A program made the translations under genes and the position numbers. A stretch of DNA of 64,000 nucleotides from Diadema setosum (lineage: Eukaryota; Echinodermata; Echinoidea; Diadematoida; Diadematidae). The stretch lies in NCBI GenBank assembly GCA_033980235.1, contig CM067068.1, positions 388,001 through 452,000 of the forward strand, in the 5' to 3' direction. Positions 23,460-35,120 of the stretch are shown one piece after another. Numbering within the stretch: position 1 is the stretch's first letter; each line of letters begins with the position of its first letter. A model generated the notes under the pieces. It was given only the letters and a program-made list of their open reading frames with translations. It did not search any database and was not told the origin of the DNA.

Positions 23460-23806
23460 TATAGAATGGGTAATTTTCTTGTCAAAAACCCAGTTTTCTA
23501 TCGTGTTACCCGATGACAAAATTACTGGATGCATTTCCTTTTGGCTTTCCGTAAAGGGCATGCATACCCGTACTTACGGTTTTTACTGGATGCATGGCCA
23601 GCCATGCATAAGTTTTTACTGGATGCATGGCCAAGCCGAGTGCGCGAACGCTTGCTTTAGTGCGCGAACCTTTGTTACAAGTACGCGTACTCTTGCTAAG
23701 TGCGCGATAACATGTTTACCACTGTGACTCAGCGTGCGGCCAGTAAAAATGAACACATAGCTCTCGACCAATCAGATCGCAGGATTCTCGCTACCCATTC
23801 TATAAC
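23460..23806. mobile_element. Short TIR element (TATAGAATGGGTA ends)
   Basis: Left TATAGAATGGGTAATTTTC, right GCTACCCATTCTATA; interior CpG-rich with repeated TTTTTACTGGATGCATGGCC and TGCGCGAAC units. Confidence 0.6.
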
Positions 23807-24267
23807 TCTACGTTGTATATATATCCAATAAAATCATTATACATAGACGACTCCTGTTGTGGTTAGACAAGTCTGCAGGACCAGCAGTTTACTTTTGTTA
23901 TATCAACATTTTATTAACATCAAATAGTAATGTCCATTAAGATGTATAGATGATAATTTGGGGACCTGAATGTTTTCGTTATGTAACAACAATGTCATTA
24001 TGATCGTGTTTGTTGCAGTGAGAGTGCTCTGTACCTGCACTTTAGAACTACCTCATACAGTGAGAGGTGAGAGATGATGATTTTCCATATGTTGCTAGAA
24101 TGTTTGGATGGTTGGTTGTTTTCAGTTGACAATGCAGATATTGTGGTTGAGTGAAACTCTAACTTTGCAGGGTCAATGTTTTCAATTCTTTTGTGTACAC
24201 TGCTACTTCATGGCTCATTCTTTGTGAGAACATCATGTATTGAAAACATGACATTATTGTGATACAG

Positions 24268-24471
24268 GACTATGTGCTGGCTGAGCTGCTGAAGCACAAG
24301 AGGGATGTGATCGTCAAGTACCACGAACACGACTCCCTCCTGGAGAATATAGAAGAAGAGGAGCTGACAGAAGAGGAGAGAAAGGCAGCCTGGTCTGACT
24401 ACGATGCAGAGAAGAATGGTCAGATCCCCAACCTTGGCATGATGCGCAATTTTGATCCCCGGGATATGGAG
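24268..24471 (+). CDS. ATRX: ATRX exon: post-helicase YHEHDSLL region
   Basis: Acceptor TGATACAG|GAC and donor ATGGAG|GTAGGA, phase 0, 68 codons (1680-1747). VKYHEHDSLLENIEEEELTE and EERKAAWSDYDAEKNG match human GYHEHDSLLDHKEEEELTE and EERKAAWAEYEAEKKG. Confidence 0.95.
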
Positions 24472-24870
24472 GTAGGACATGAAGACATCTGGAGATATTA
24501 TTGATGTGTTCAGTGTACATAGTGTTCATGAGGTTTTTACTATACCGTAGCTACTGTACTCTGAAATCTTTTAAGCCCGCGGCACACCATACGACTCACA
24601 ACTATACGACCTTAAGACCATAAGACCCAGTTGTACAACCTGCCAACGCACACTATGACCAGACCTTATAAATAGGCTTACGATTGTCTTCAGTACATTT
24701 TAGCAATGAGCGTTAAAGCGCACACAGTGCGCTTGCATTTTACTGTATCGTGATTGGCTGAAAGGCCACGACCGGTCATGGAAATTCAACATATCAAATC
24801 TTTACAACTGGCACTAAGACTCAGTCGTACGACTGGAAACTGGCAAGGCTGACGAGTTACACTTCCAGTC

Positions 24871-26219
24871 TTAAAGGGGATGGCTAGTAACTGATCAGTA
24901 GGAATCATTGGGAATCCTGGGGGATGTTTGTTCCAGTCCTTGTTGGATTTATTAAAGAGTACATTATACTGTGGAAACTCGTTATAACGAGATGGTCGGG
25001 ACCGAGTCATTTTCCTCGTTATAGCCGATATCTCGTAATATCAGTAGGCATAAAAAAGCATAACATAAAGTCATTAATTTGCACATGTGGGACTACCCAT
25101 CATCTATCAATCAATACTGATAACTTGATGTGCTCGAGGGAATTACTCACCTTTATGGGTAAGAAAATGTTTTTCACCAATGAAATCCAATATCAAGAAT
25201 ATGTTTCTTATCAATTGTAGATGTTTGAATTTGTAATTTCATATAGCTTGCGATTGTGTCAAGATCGTATGTGGATTGGTATGTAGTTATGGTATGGGCG
25301 TGTGTTGTGTGTGGAATATGGTCTGCACAATGCTGTGTGTGTTTGTGAGACATTCTGTATGTACAATATGACTGCGTGTGTGTGAAGATGGGGAATTCCC
25401 TACATAGAAAGCCAATCACGGCATCAGATTGCCTCACACCTGCTAAACGTCATGATGATGTCATGTATACAAATGGCCGTCCCACCACATTTTCTGCATG
25501 TATCAGTGTGCGCACACACACACACGTACAACATGCGGTGCTAGCTGGAGTGAACTGAAGAAAATACTGTATGTGTGTACAAGACAGTTTTTGGCACGAT
25601 CAAGCTTTACAATCTCGGAAGGTGATACATTGTACAGGCGAAGTAAAGCTTTACCCGAAGACATTTTGCTTTACCTCGCTATAACAGGTTTTATTGGCTG
25701 TGTTTTTCTTTATTTGGAAGTCACAAAATTCATCTCGTTATAGCAGTTATTTCGTTATAGCCGATCTCGCTATAAGAGTAGCATTTTACATAGACTTTTG
25801 TGGAAGGAAATTTGGGACCGGGAAAATTTCCTCGTAATAACCGATATCTCGTTATAGCAGTGTTCGTTATACCGAGGTTCCCCTGTATATCTATTGTTGT
25901 GTGAAAATTATTTGCTGCAGAATGTTCTCATATTCAAGTAATGTGCAGTTCAATGTTTCCAGGTTAGCATGCCTGTACAATGACGGGGCGATCGTTTAGG
26001 GGTCGTTAACGATCGCCCCCACACTGTACAGGCATGCTAACCTGGAAACATTGAAGTGCACATCACTTGAATATGAGACCATTCTGAAGCAAATAATTTT
26101 CACACAACAATAGATATACTGTATAATGTACTCTTAAATGAATCCAACAAGGATTGAAACAATCATCCCCCAGCATTCCCACTGATTCCTACTGATCAGT
26201 TATTAGCCATCCCCTTTAA
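24871..26219. mobile_element. Middle TTAA foldback MITE (AAAGGGGATGGCTAGTAAC)
   Basis: Left TTAAAGGGGATGGCTAGTAA CTGATCAGT, right ACTGATCAGTTATTAGCCAT CCCCTTTAA; arms meet at a GCGATCGTT...AACGATCGC hairpin near 25986-26014. Interrupted at 24969 by the innermost element. A partial relative lies at 42371-42645. Confidence 0.88.
24969..25885. mobile_element. Innermost pogo/Tigger-like MITE at TA
   Basis: Ends CTGTGGAAACTCGTTATAAC GAGAT and ATCTCGTTATAGC... ACCGAGGTTCCCCTG, the CAGTGGAACCTCGGTTATAA C type of pogo/Tigger elements (Tc1/mariner superfamily). TA at 24967-24968 and 25886-25887. The related copy at about 42452 reads ACATTATATATCTATTG, showing the empty site. Confidence 0.85.
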
Positions 26220-26587
26220 GATGGTACGACCAGTCGGATCATATAGTATGCAGCGGACTTAACATGTGGTACAAAATACTTTTGTTCGTTGTAACCTTCT
26301 TAAAAATGCTATAGCTGATTTATCCAATATTTCTAGGAACCATGCTGTGTGGAGAGGATTTGAATCAATAGTAACTGTGCAATTAGTGAAAACAACTGGT
26401 TACCATTGCTTGCAAAGTTACACCAACATTTTGTAAGTTACGATAGTTTTATGCAATGGGGCCATGGTATCCTTGTATGGCAATGCTCCACAGTTGTTAC
26501 TCAATTATTGGATCTACTTCATGCTCAGGGGAGGCCCATATCCGCAAAGCCTTTCATTATATTATATCACATTACGCCCATATGCAG

Positions 26588-26722
26588 AGAATCTACAAGG
26601 AGGGAGAGTCCATTTTGCGCATGGGGGAAATGATGCTGAATTACCCAGGCCAGTCCACATCTGTGAGTGGTGGTGGAAACCCCTTGCTGCCAATGGGAGG
26701 ACCCGGGGTGTCTGTGAACCAT
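26588..26722 (+). CDS. ATRX: Probable ATRX exon, C-terminal region
   Basis: Acceptor CCATATGCAG|AGA and donor AACCAT|GTGAGA, phase 0, 45 codons (1748-1792): RIYKEGESILRMGEMMLNY then a glycine/proline-rich piece. The start loosely resembles human REAIYNDVLTKQQMLI, but this region is poorly conserved, so the call rests mainly on splice sites, open frame and matching phase with both neighbours. Other small exons between 24471 and 26588 cannot be excluded. Confidence 0.65.
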
Positions 26723-27080
26723 GTGAGAACCTACATACTTCAATAATTTTGTTCTTTTGATACAGATCTTTGACAACAAGGCTTTCTCTCCTCTCTTCCC
26801 CCCCCCCCCCCCCTCTCTCTCTGTCCCTCTTTGTGCTCATTTTCTCTCCCTCCTTTTCTTTCTCTCCTTTCTATCTCAGTTCTCTTTCCTCTCAGGCAGA
26901 ATGATGGAACTAATGATTCATTAAGCAATAAATATGCTATTGTAGAAGCTAGAGATATGTTTTCGTTTTGAATATGTTTGGTAATATCAGTAAAGGTCTC
27001 GATGTATTCATATATAACTCATGAATAATGAGCATAGCATGAAAACTTCATGTTTTTTATGTGTTCAAATATCTCTTCAG

Positions 27081-27425
27081 ATACAGCGTGTGTTAGAGAT
27101 GCAGAGTCTATACCGTGCCCAGATTCAGCACCAGCAGCGCCAACAGCAGCTCCAAAGAGATCGGTTACAACAGCAACGACTTCTGATGCTACAACAGGCA
27201 GGCCAGTTCTCCAGCTCATCTCTAGGTGAACCAGGCAGTCTTGGCATGAGACAACTACAACATATTGCCCAGTATCAGCAACAGCAACGCATGTTGCAAA
27301 ATCAACGGCTGCAGCAACAGCAGCAACAGCAGCAACAGCAGCAACAACAGCAACAGCAACAGGCCCAGGCATCTGGTACTTCCAAGCTAGAGAAGGCCCT
27401 TCGGGAGAGCCTTAGCAAGAAGTGA
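27081..27425 (+). CDS. ATRX: ATRX last exon with polyglutamine tail
   Basis: Acceptor ATCTCTTCAG|ATA; 114 codons and TGA at 27423-27425. Begins IQRVLEMQSLYRAQIQHQQ, like human CVQRILMNRRLQQQYNQQ, and continues as a glutamine-rich region with a CAG/CAA run around 27311-27362. The chain ends ...KLEKALRESLSKK. Vertebrate ATRX also ends in a Q-rich region, but not with this tail. Confidence 0.92.
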   Translation: MQRVLEMQSLYRAQIQHQQRQQQLQRDRLQQQRLLMLQQAGQFSSSSLGEPGSLGMRQLQHIAQYQQQQRMLQNQRLQQQQQQQQQQQQQQQQQAQASGTSKLEKALRESLSKK

Positions 27426-28490
27426 ATTGTCCCAAATCTTTACAAAAGTCCATCAGTAACTATAGAGGTAACCCACAAAGAGCTGCAGTGTACTTCCAAT
27501 CATTTAAAAACAATATTATAATGGTATAGGTATGAGAAGGTGTGTGGGGTAGGGGGTATGAGAATTAATGTGTAACAGAAGCATTCAATTGATATGAGGT
27601 ATAGATAACAGTACCTGAAATAGTAGATATTGAATGATACTGAACACCGATGAGGGAAGTTAGCAGCTTCAAGAGATAAAAATTTTCATCTTTTCTTCTC
27701 AGTATATTAATGTAAACACACTCCTGCATGTAAAAGATTGTTGTCCATCGACTCCACTTGCTGTTCCAGACTTTCTTCATAGCACCCCAGTCAATTTTAT
27801 TCCTGAACAGATCCCAGTAAGTTATATTACTGAACAGCTCGCGTAGATTTTGTGCAATTGAGTTCTAATCAAGAGTGGAAGCAGATATGTCTTCACAGTA
27901 CCACTTGATGTACAGTAAATGACTGCCTAGAGTGTGAATGCTGATAAGAATATCAAAAACGAAAGAGAAATAGACGAAGCTGCGTGAGACGTAGAATTGT
28001 CTAGATGTAGTTCCACTTACAGTAAAATATGTATTTATATACACAAAGAAAGAGGTATGCTCTATAATTTAATGCACACTTAGGTCACCGTTGAAGGAGT
28101 GGTGAGTGTTGTTACCTGCTGATGTATTCAGGTCGACTTAGACATGTGACATTGACAAATTCCTGTTCCTCTGTAAATAGAATGTTGAAGAGAAAAATGA
28201 TTTCTGTTAAGTCTTAACTAGAAGATTCCAAAAATCAAGCTAGTATTGCCTTTGTCTCCATGCAGATTGATTGTATTTTTGCCAAAAGATTTGTGACTTG
28301 GTAGCAGTACAAAGTTCTGAGAAAGAGACTCCTCTTGAAAATCTGTTTGATGATATATTGCTAGTTTGCATGTAGTGCATTAGATAGATATGCGTAGTTT
28401 AAGTTATGTTTGGTAGACATTCCTGGGTACTGATGCTGTTTATATGTGTCAGAACACACAATGCAAAATAAATCCCTGTGTGTCAGAGGC
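27426..28490 (+). other. ATRX: ATRX proximal 3' UTR (inferred)
   Basis: AT-rich sequence after the ATRX stop with no coding signal and no clear transposon; it ends shortly after an AATAAA at 28467-28472. The 3' end could be further downstream (see the signal at 32159). Confidence 0.5.
28467..28472 (+). promoter_or_regulatory. Candidate polyadenylation signal AATAAA
   Basis: First canonical AATAAA about 1 kb past the ATRX stop (ATGCAAAATAAATCC). Confidence 0.4.
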
Positions 28491-30497
28491 ATTAAAGAAA
28501 GAGACTTGTAAATTAAAGATGGATGATTTTGCCACAGATTGTAATGATGTAGGAAAAGAACTCGCCCACACTGAAGCTACAATTCTTGGTGCTCACATGG
28601 TTTATGAAAGCTTATAGAGATAATGTAGCTCTGAATTGTTACCTTGTTACCATTGGTAATCCTATTTCAAGTCACAGTAGACTCAATATCTTGTTCAAAA
28701 TTCTCTTTCCTGATTGGATGGAAGTAGGAAGTGGTCAGCCTTCCTCGACAACCTCTCTCCCTCAAGGCTTGTTTCCATACACCCATTGTTAAACAATATT
28801 GTCAGTATTTTCTTACAACTCAATTCCTGGCAACATACTGACATTCTGTTAATGTAATTATGAAGGCATCTCGCCCTTCAGTGTGCTTGCTACACATTGC
28901 TCAATTTTATCAAGAATGATATCTAAATGACTATCCAAGTACTTTGTGTGATGTTATTCCCAGTATGAATCGCAATTTGCACTCATTCAACAAAGTGATT
29001 GAAGATTTGGAGCTGTTGTGGCACAAATTGAATGGAACGAGTCTCAAATTTTTATGGCTCTTGGTTTGAGTCTGCTGGCAGCAGCAGTTGTGCTCTTAGG
29101 CAAGGCACTGTACCCACACTACCCTATCCTATTAAGGGACTTCAAACTGTTTCCTGGTAGCTTGCTTATAAGCATTCAAGTGCTTCCCTAGTAGCCTCGT
29201 AAAATGATTTCAAATACAAGGACAAGAAGGTGATGAAAGTAGATACAGAACAAGCTTGATGTTTGTAATGAGCCACTGTAATATATTCGCATTATAAATC
29301 AATACCTTGAATTTGAAACCAGCCAATACATGAATGATCATCATAGGCTAATTAGATGCAGATTACATGCTTCCTTGCCAGGCTAATGTGCTGGTCTTGC
29401 AGGTTTCATTTCTGCTGCTCTGAAACGGTGAACAGGTGACAATGAATGGTTTCTGGCAAGTAACACCTGTCACATTTTGTTACAAAGGGTGAATTTGCAA
29501 ACTGGTGTAGTGCTCTGTAATCCACTGGTGTGTGTTTGTAGTTGTAGCTTCCATAACCAGAGTTTTACTTAAGACATTGTTTCACATCCAGCCTTCTGCA
29601 GACACAATATACAAATTATGTGTGACAAAATTATGTTTTTGTCATTTCCAACTGGGAGGATTAATGTGATTTTCTTGTTAATTGCATCATGATTGTGTTG
29701 TACGCAGTTTCTTAAATTGTTCTCACATGTTTACAGGTGCATTTTGCATTTATAGTTGTTAAGTTACTTGTGTCATGACACAGTTAAAACTTAAAGAGAA
29801 TCCAAAATGAACTGCATTGTACATTTGTAAGCATGCTGGTTGTAGGATGTTAGACCAAGTATGTTGTAAGCAAAACGTAGTAAGGCAAACGTGGCATAGA
29901 GAAATACATGGCAAGAAAGGATATGCAAGGTGATGAATTTGATACATGCCTGAACTAAGTTGTATACTAGTAATTGATTATGGAACAGTATGTGAGTGTG
30001 TAGAATTTCTGACCCTAACCCTACCCCATGTCAATCCAACAAGGCTTGAAAGTAATCGTTCCTTTGTAAAGCACAAACTATTCCAAGAAGTGCACATTGT
30101 ACTTACATTGAGATTACAATCCACAGTGTGTTCCCTGTAGATGGAACGAATGGAGGTTATAAGGTTATCACTGCATTGCAATGTAGCCAAATTGTTTCTC
30201 TACTCTTGTACTAAACTCCTTCACTACCCATCATGGTGATATACACACAGTACATGAAGAGCTGAGGCCTGTTACATGTTCTTGTGGATACACATGTCAT
30301 TGAGCACAATGACCAAGCAAATTGTGCACTGTTACTGTGTGTGCTCTACACAGATTGCCACGTCTTGGCAAACTGTAATGAGAAGTGCAAAGTGCAATGG
30401 TTCCAATTTCCATGGCAACGTGTTCTGCTGTGTGCACCAGACAAATGTATTGCAGCCTCGGTAGTGAATTGCAAATGTGAGAATGAAACAAGATGGT

Positions 30498-30690
30498 GAA
30501 CGTTACCAGGTGAAGATTACAAGGTGAGGGTTATCAGGTGAAGGTTATCAGGTGATGGTTATCAGGTGATGGTTACCAGTTGATGGTTACAAGGTGAAGG
30601 TTATCAGGTGAGGGTTGCCAGGTGAGGGTTACCAGGTGATGGTTGCCAGGTGATGGTTGCCAGGTGATGGTTACCAGGTGAGGGTTACCA
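30498..30690. repeat. 14-bp minisatellite (AGGTGATGGTTACC)
   Basis: About 13 tandem units such as CAGGTGAAGGTTAT, CAGGTGATGGTTAC, CAGGTGAGGGTTGC with a few base changes. Confidence 0.92.
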
Positions 30691-30861
30691 CTCATAACCC
30701 CCTACTTCTTATTCTCCAGTCATCTGTTACACCTTCATAATGCCTAACATGGAAGACTAGAAAATATTGCTTGGTGCAACCATTGGACACAGAACATTGT
30801 TAGCACCATTAACCTTGTGCAATTAGCTGTGTTACAAGCTGTGTTTAGGGGTATGCTATTG

Positions 30862-31079
30862 TATTGTAAAACCAGAAATTTTTGTGTGCATTAATCTTTG
30901 CAAAGAGCCATGATTTGCCAAAGTAGAATGGCCATGAAAGTTTTTGACTACACAATGCATTGAATTGCTATACGCGTATGTCATCATGAGGGAAATGATG
31001 ATTAACATCTTCTGTACTATACATCGTGTTTGACAAGTTGTTCATGTTTTATGCTGCAAATGTTTCTGGTTTTACAGTA
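30862..31079. mobile_element. TACTGTA-type MITE (degenerate)
   Basis: Left TATTGTAAAACCAGAAATTT, right TGTTTCTGGTTTTACAGTA. Confidence 0.65.
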
Positions 31080-32158
31080 ATTCCTCTTGAAAATTTGAGA
31101 CTCAACAGAGACTCAGTTGGTGCACACTGGGCATAAATATAACTCACCAGACGAATGGTCTTGAATTGTTTATTTATTGTTGGGCTATTATTACATGTAG
31201 GATGTAGGCAAAAAGACCAATTCCTTGCCAAGATACATATAGCTAATGTGAATGTGTACATTTGGAATTTCATCAGAACATGTTTGTAATACTTTTGCTC
31301 TCAGTCCACTACAATGAAAGGAAATGTGTAGATAACATGGCAGCAGGTATAGTTTTGATCAGAAGATCACGTTTGGTCAAAATGCTGCTAAATTTTACCA
31401 GTATAGTTGCATTGTATCACTTACGAAAATTTTTAAGGCTGTATCTTATTTTGTTCATCCTATTAAATGCATACCAGCCAGTAATGCTGTATGTAGAAAA
31501 TTCAACTGCCGAGTAAGCTTTCAATTTTGTTAGTTTGTGTAGTTTTGCCAAAGCAAGTGACACAAAAGATGTGTAAAATATGATACTGTAAGTTAAAGAC
31601 AACCATCAATTTTGGTACATGTTTACAAATGTCATTACATGTGTTTTGTCAGTTTAGATTGAAGCAGACACTGAATTTCATCAGAATTCCCCATTAATGT
31701 GTGGAGTGATGGTCCTATAATTCCTCCTGGACTGGGAGGAGTATGTCACTGTAGATACTCTGTGCATCATGTGAGCATGAAGCATGTAAAGCAGCATCAG
31801 TGAATAGCAATGTGCAGTGTGCAGATTATCTCAAGGCAGCTAGTGACTACCAGCAAATCTCCTTTGTTTGGTACACTTGTTAAATGGTGTGTACACACTT
31901 CATTTTATCTGCACTCAAGACAGTGAATGTTATTTTTAATTAGATGTGTCCTAAGCTTGGGAAGAGATTGTGTAGGTTTGATGTTTAGGGGCCACCTTTG
32001 TATTGGCTTTGTGTGAATGTGAACCGGTTTCTTAACGTTATCCATCTTAATTTATTTTTCCCCATTATGTTGCTTTTCTGGACCACAAGGCCTCATGCAG
32101 TATTTTAAGAAAAGTTTTATGTAAGTTTTGTGTATGTCAGTAACAAACAAAAAAATTA

Positions 32159-32164
32159 AATAAA
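32159..32164 (+). promoter_or_regulatory. Candidate distal polyadenylation signal
   Basis: ATTAAATAAATAAG gives overlapping ATTAAA and AATAAA about 4.7 kb past the ATRX stop, near the end of a long stretch without transposon inverted repeats. A long 3' UTR ending here is possible. Confidence 0.3.
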
Positions 32165-32698
32165 TAAGCAAGTGATGTAACACTTAAAACTGAGCTCTTG
32201 TTATTATTTCTGTCATTATGTACAGTAAACCCTGCTTTAGTCGGCATTGAATATCAAGTCAACAAATGGTATAAGACAACACAATGAAAAAAGTCCCTAT
32301 TTTTTTTCTTTTTTAAATGAAGTTGTTGATTTCTGTGTCGGTCAACATTCACAAGGTTTAGTGTAAGTGTCTTGTGCAACAAATACTCTTCTTTTGGTGG
32401 GTGATATGAAAGACTTTCCTTGAAGTCAGTGCTTTTCTTGTCATTAAGCGCCCAAACATGAAATTTGCTTTCATTTTCCTGGAACATTCTATCAGTATTT
32501 TGTTGCATAATTTGTTTGAATTTCTCTAGAAAAAGTCCTCCCTGTGTATTTTCAGACTGGCTTTTTCAAGTGGATTCGTATAAACACGAGTACACGCATT
32601 TCACAAGTGAGATGACTGTGCTGAGGAATTGTTGGTTTGTTCACGGTTGCACATGATGATGCAATCTACACTGATGAAAGAGATCGAGTGCACTCAAT

Positions 32699-32773
32699 GA
32701 CCCCGTTTACAGCGAGTGAAAAGGACTGGCTCAGCTCAGGCTTGGCCCAGCCCTGCACTGTAAACGGGGTCAG
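32699..32773. mobile_element. Tiny MITE with GACCCCGTTTACA ends
   Basis: TGACCCCGTTTACAGCGAGT to GCACTGTAAACGGGGTCA in about 75 bp; a reduced relative of the element at 33811-34253. Confidence 0.7.
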
Positions 32774-32786
32774 TGTGTGCATCGTA

Positions 32787-33032
32787 TACTGTATACGCCA
32801 TATATTTCACGAGTCTACATTTTCACGAATCGGGAATTCCCAACGATTTAGCGAGTGGTTAAATTCGCGAGCATGGAGTCCTGTACTGCACGGAGAAATG
32901 TACACGCGTACTTAACATTCACATCAGGGATAGGAGTCAATATTTTCGCGTGTATTTAATTTCGCGAATAGCACCCGACTCGCGAAATTCGCAAAAAATA
33001 AAAACCTTGCGAAATATTCGGCGTATACAGTA
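32787..33032. mobile_element. TACTGTA-type MITE (TATACGC subfamily)
   Basis: Left TACTGTATACGCCATATATT TCACGAG, right GCGAAATATTCGGCGTATAC AGTA; same subfamily as 15744-16388. Confidence 0.82.
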
Positions 33033-33810
33033 CAGTATTCCAAAATTACATGCATCACTGTTTGGCTATACTGTATACATATGTACAATGATATAATTTT
33101 GGCTGATGTCTGGCATGTGTTTTAGTCTGACCACCACTCAAAAATATTTGAAGCATGCAATGTGCCAAACTAGATCTGCCGTGCAGATAGGAAGACAATT
33201 AACTTGTGTCTCATTGCATAATCACCAGCCACTATCTAGGGGAGATATGTCTTTGTGATGATAATTACTTGTTGCCACCCCTACCCTTGGAATTAAATAA
33301 ATTTTGAAGACACATGGATGTGGGAATAGAAATTAGGCAAAAAAATGATGAAGTAAAAGTGAAAACTACTCAACAGGGCATGCCCGGGCACTAATCTGAT
33401 ATATCTTTTAATAGAAATTATACTTGAAAAATATTCCATATCAGTTTTATTTGTCGGAATTAAGTGGAAAAGTGATAAAACTGGCTCTCAGGGAGGGCAC
33501 AGTTACTTACACATGACACAATTCTGATATACATTTTTCCATACATTTCTGGATGGGATTGACTTTTGTTTTATATGCTTTATCATTAAGTGAGATTTGA
33601 TTTCATTCAATAAATGAACAAGCAAAATATAGCCAACATTAAGTTAAAATCTGACATCAATCCCCAGATTGCTCGGGATCTAACATTTATCATCAGAGGC
33701 ACAAATGCACCTGCGGAATTCGTTTGTACATCAATAGAAAAGGGACAACTGTTTGAATAATTGCATACAGTTAGAACTCCTCTCTTAAACCTCCTTGGCT
33801 ACACCAACTT

Positions 33811-34253
33811 AGACCCTGCTTACTGTGAGCGAAAAGACCGGGCTCGGCCATGGCCGAGCCCGGCCTTTTCTCAGTGTAAACGTAAACTGGGCCAAATGCG
33901 GTACCCTATTTAGTCTGGCTTCCAGACCCTCTGCCCGTACTATTTCGCTCTTCAGGATATTAACCCCCTGAACGTCGAAAACTAGTACTGTATAGTTTAA
34001 GGTGGTTTTGTCCTGCAAAGGATTCTTCCTTCAGCAAAGGCCTTTGCCAAACGGCAACGGTCCAGTTGGCAAAGGGTCTGGAAACCAGACTATACCAAAC
34101 TGCGTTTGTTTACAAGCAGAGCGCCACTAAAATATTGACAGGTTTGAATTAAAAGCCCGGGGCGAGCCCGGCACTGTAAACGGACAGAATTGCGGGGCTT
34201 GGCCCCGCAATTGAGGCCGGGCTCGGCCCAGCCCCGCACTGTAAACAGGGTCT
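33811..34253. mobile_element. GACCCTGTTTAC foldback with nested foldback
   Basis: Left AGACCCTGCTTACTGTGAGC, right CCGCACTGTAAACAGGGTCT. GC-rich hairpins GGGCTCGGCCATGGCCGAGC CC and GGCTTGGCCCCGCAATTG lie near the ends. A second inverted pair inside, TAGTCTGGCTTCCAGACCCT (33911) and AAGGGTCTGGAAACCAGACT (34072), marks a nested element. Confidence 0.78.
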
Positions 34254-34380
34254 TTGAGACTTGTGTATTTACTTTTACTTTTATTAACTACACGTATATG
34301 GCCACAAAGGATCACTTGTGCCTTCAAGGGAAAGGGATGTTTCCTCCAGTCTGGTGTTCAGTGAGAATTCTGTTCTTTAC

Positions 34381-35120
34381 ATTAGCCCTAAAAAGGCCGG
34401 GGGGGTTGAATCACCCCCCCCCCCCCCGACATTTTTCATGACTATTCCGAAGCGCGAAATTTTTTGACTGCGCCGTTCGCTGACTTTTTACTTTCAAGTC
34501 TCGCACATCTTTTGATACCATTTTCGCAAAAATGGCGCATACTGTTATGAGGCTGCATGACCTTTTATACATATGCATGTGCCTGTCAGACCAAAAATGG
34601 CTCAGGAACATGATTTTGTGTACAAACTCTATGCAAAGAGTTTTCTCACCTTATTCAAAAAGATGATTATTTTCGCTTTCAATGGCTAAAATCAAGTAAT
34701 TTTAGTACAATTATGCTTAAAATAGGTTTTGTATTAAATTTTGTGAAAAAAACCCAGAAAAAAAACAGGTCGAAAAACAAAGAAATTAACATTGATTCCA
34801 GATTTTTTTTTTAGAGTACATTGTTAGCGATGCTACAAAGAATGTTATTACCAAAAATTAGCATTCTAGGAGCTTTACTTTCATATTTACAGCAAAATAT
34901 ATGATTTTATGCATATATTAGCATAATTAATCAATATAATGAAAATTTCCATTCCTCTTTGTATAGTTTGGTAGATTACGCCACAGGTAATGTGTGTGCC
35001 AATTTTCACAATGAATGCGCAATCGACAGCCGAGATCTCAGGGGGGGGGGGGGGGGGGTGTTGAATCAACCCTCCCCTGACCACAGAACACCCAAAAAAG
35101 CCCAGCCTGGTTAGGGTTAA
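34381..35120. mobile_element. G/C-tract MITE, copy 4 (second subfamily)
   Basis: Starts TTAGCCCTAAAAAGGCCGGG and ends CCCAGCCTGGTTAGGGTTAA; interior resembles 11107-11849 (TGACTTTTTACTTTCAAGTC and GCATATTAGCATAATTAAT stretches). The left TTAA has mutated. Confidence 0.8.

Larger units (their letters stand above)
24571..26262. mobile_element. Outermost TTAA element of a three-layer nest
   Basis: Left TTAAGCCCGCGGCACACCAT ACGACT; right AGTCGGATCATATAGTATGC AGCGGACTTAA. Both ends carry TTAA. It was hit by the element at 24871-26219. Confidence 0.7.
2..27425 (+). other. ATRX: ATRX gene, 19 exons traced, 5' end outside window
   Basis: The gene encodes a SNF2-type ATP-dependent chromatin remodeller. 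In vertebrates ATRX works in the nucleus with DAXX to place H3.3 at repeats, telomeres and heterochromatin. I traced 19 exons, each with GT donor and AG acceptor, and their phases join into 1906 codons plus stop; the total exonic length is a multiple of three. Order along the protein: acidic/lysine-serine-rich region (residues 1-884), conserved basic helix (about 905-940), helicase lobe 1 (about 965-1290), acidic insert (1317-1425), lobe 2 (about 1455-1640), C-terminal region with polyQ (to 1906). Residues are counted from the ATG at 14. Human ATRX is about 2490 residues; the missing N-terminal part includes the ADD domain, which must lie upstream. Identity rests on close match to human ATRX across all helicase motifs and flanks, including NNLIEYHCMVNF-type and KAAW-type segments. 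Confidence 0.96.
28491..32158. other. Distal 3' UTR or intergenic DNA
   Basis: AT-rich DNA without convincing coding frames. It includes one short 14-bp tandem repeat (30498-30690) and one inverted-repeat element with TACTGTA-like ends (30862-31079); otherwise I see nothing distinctive. Confidence 0.5.

Noticed and set aside
30498..30690. CRISPR-like array
   Set aside because: Units are contiguous 14-mers without spacers in an animal genome.
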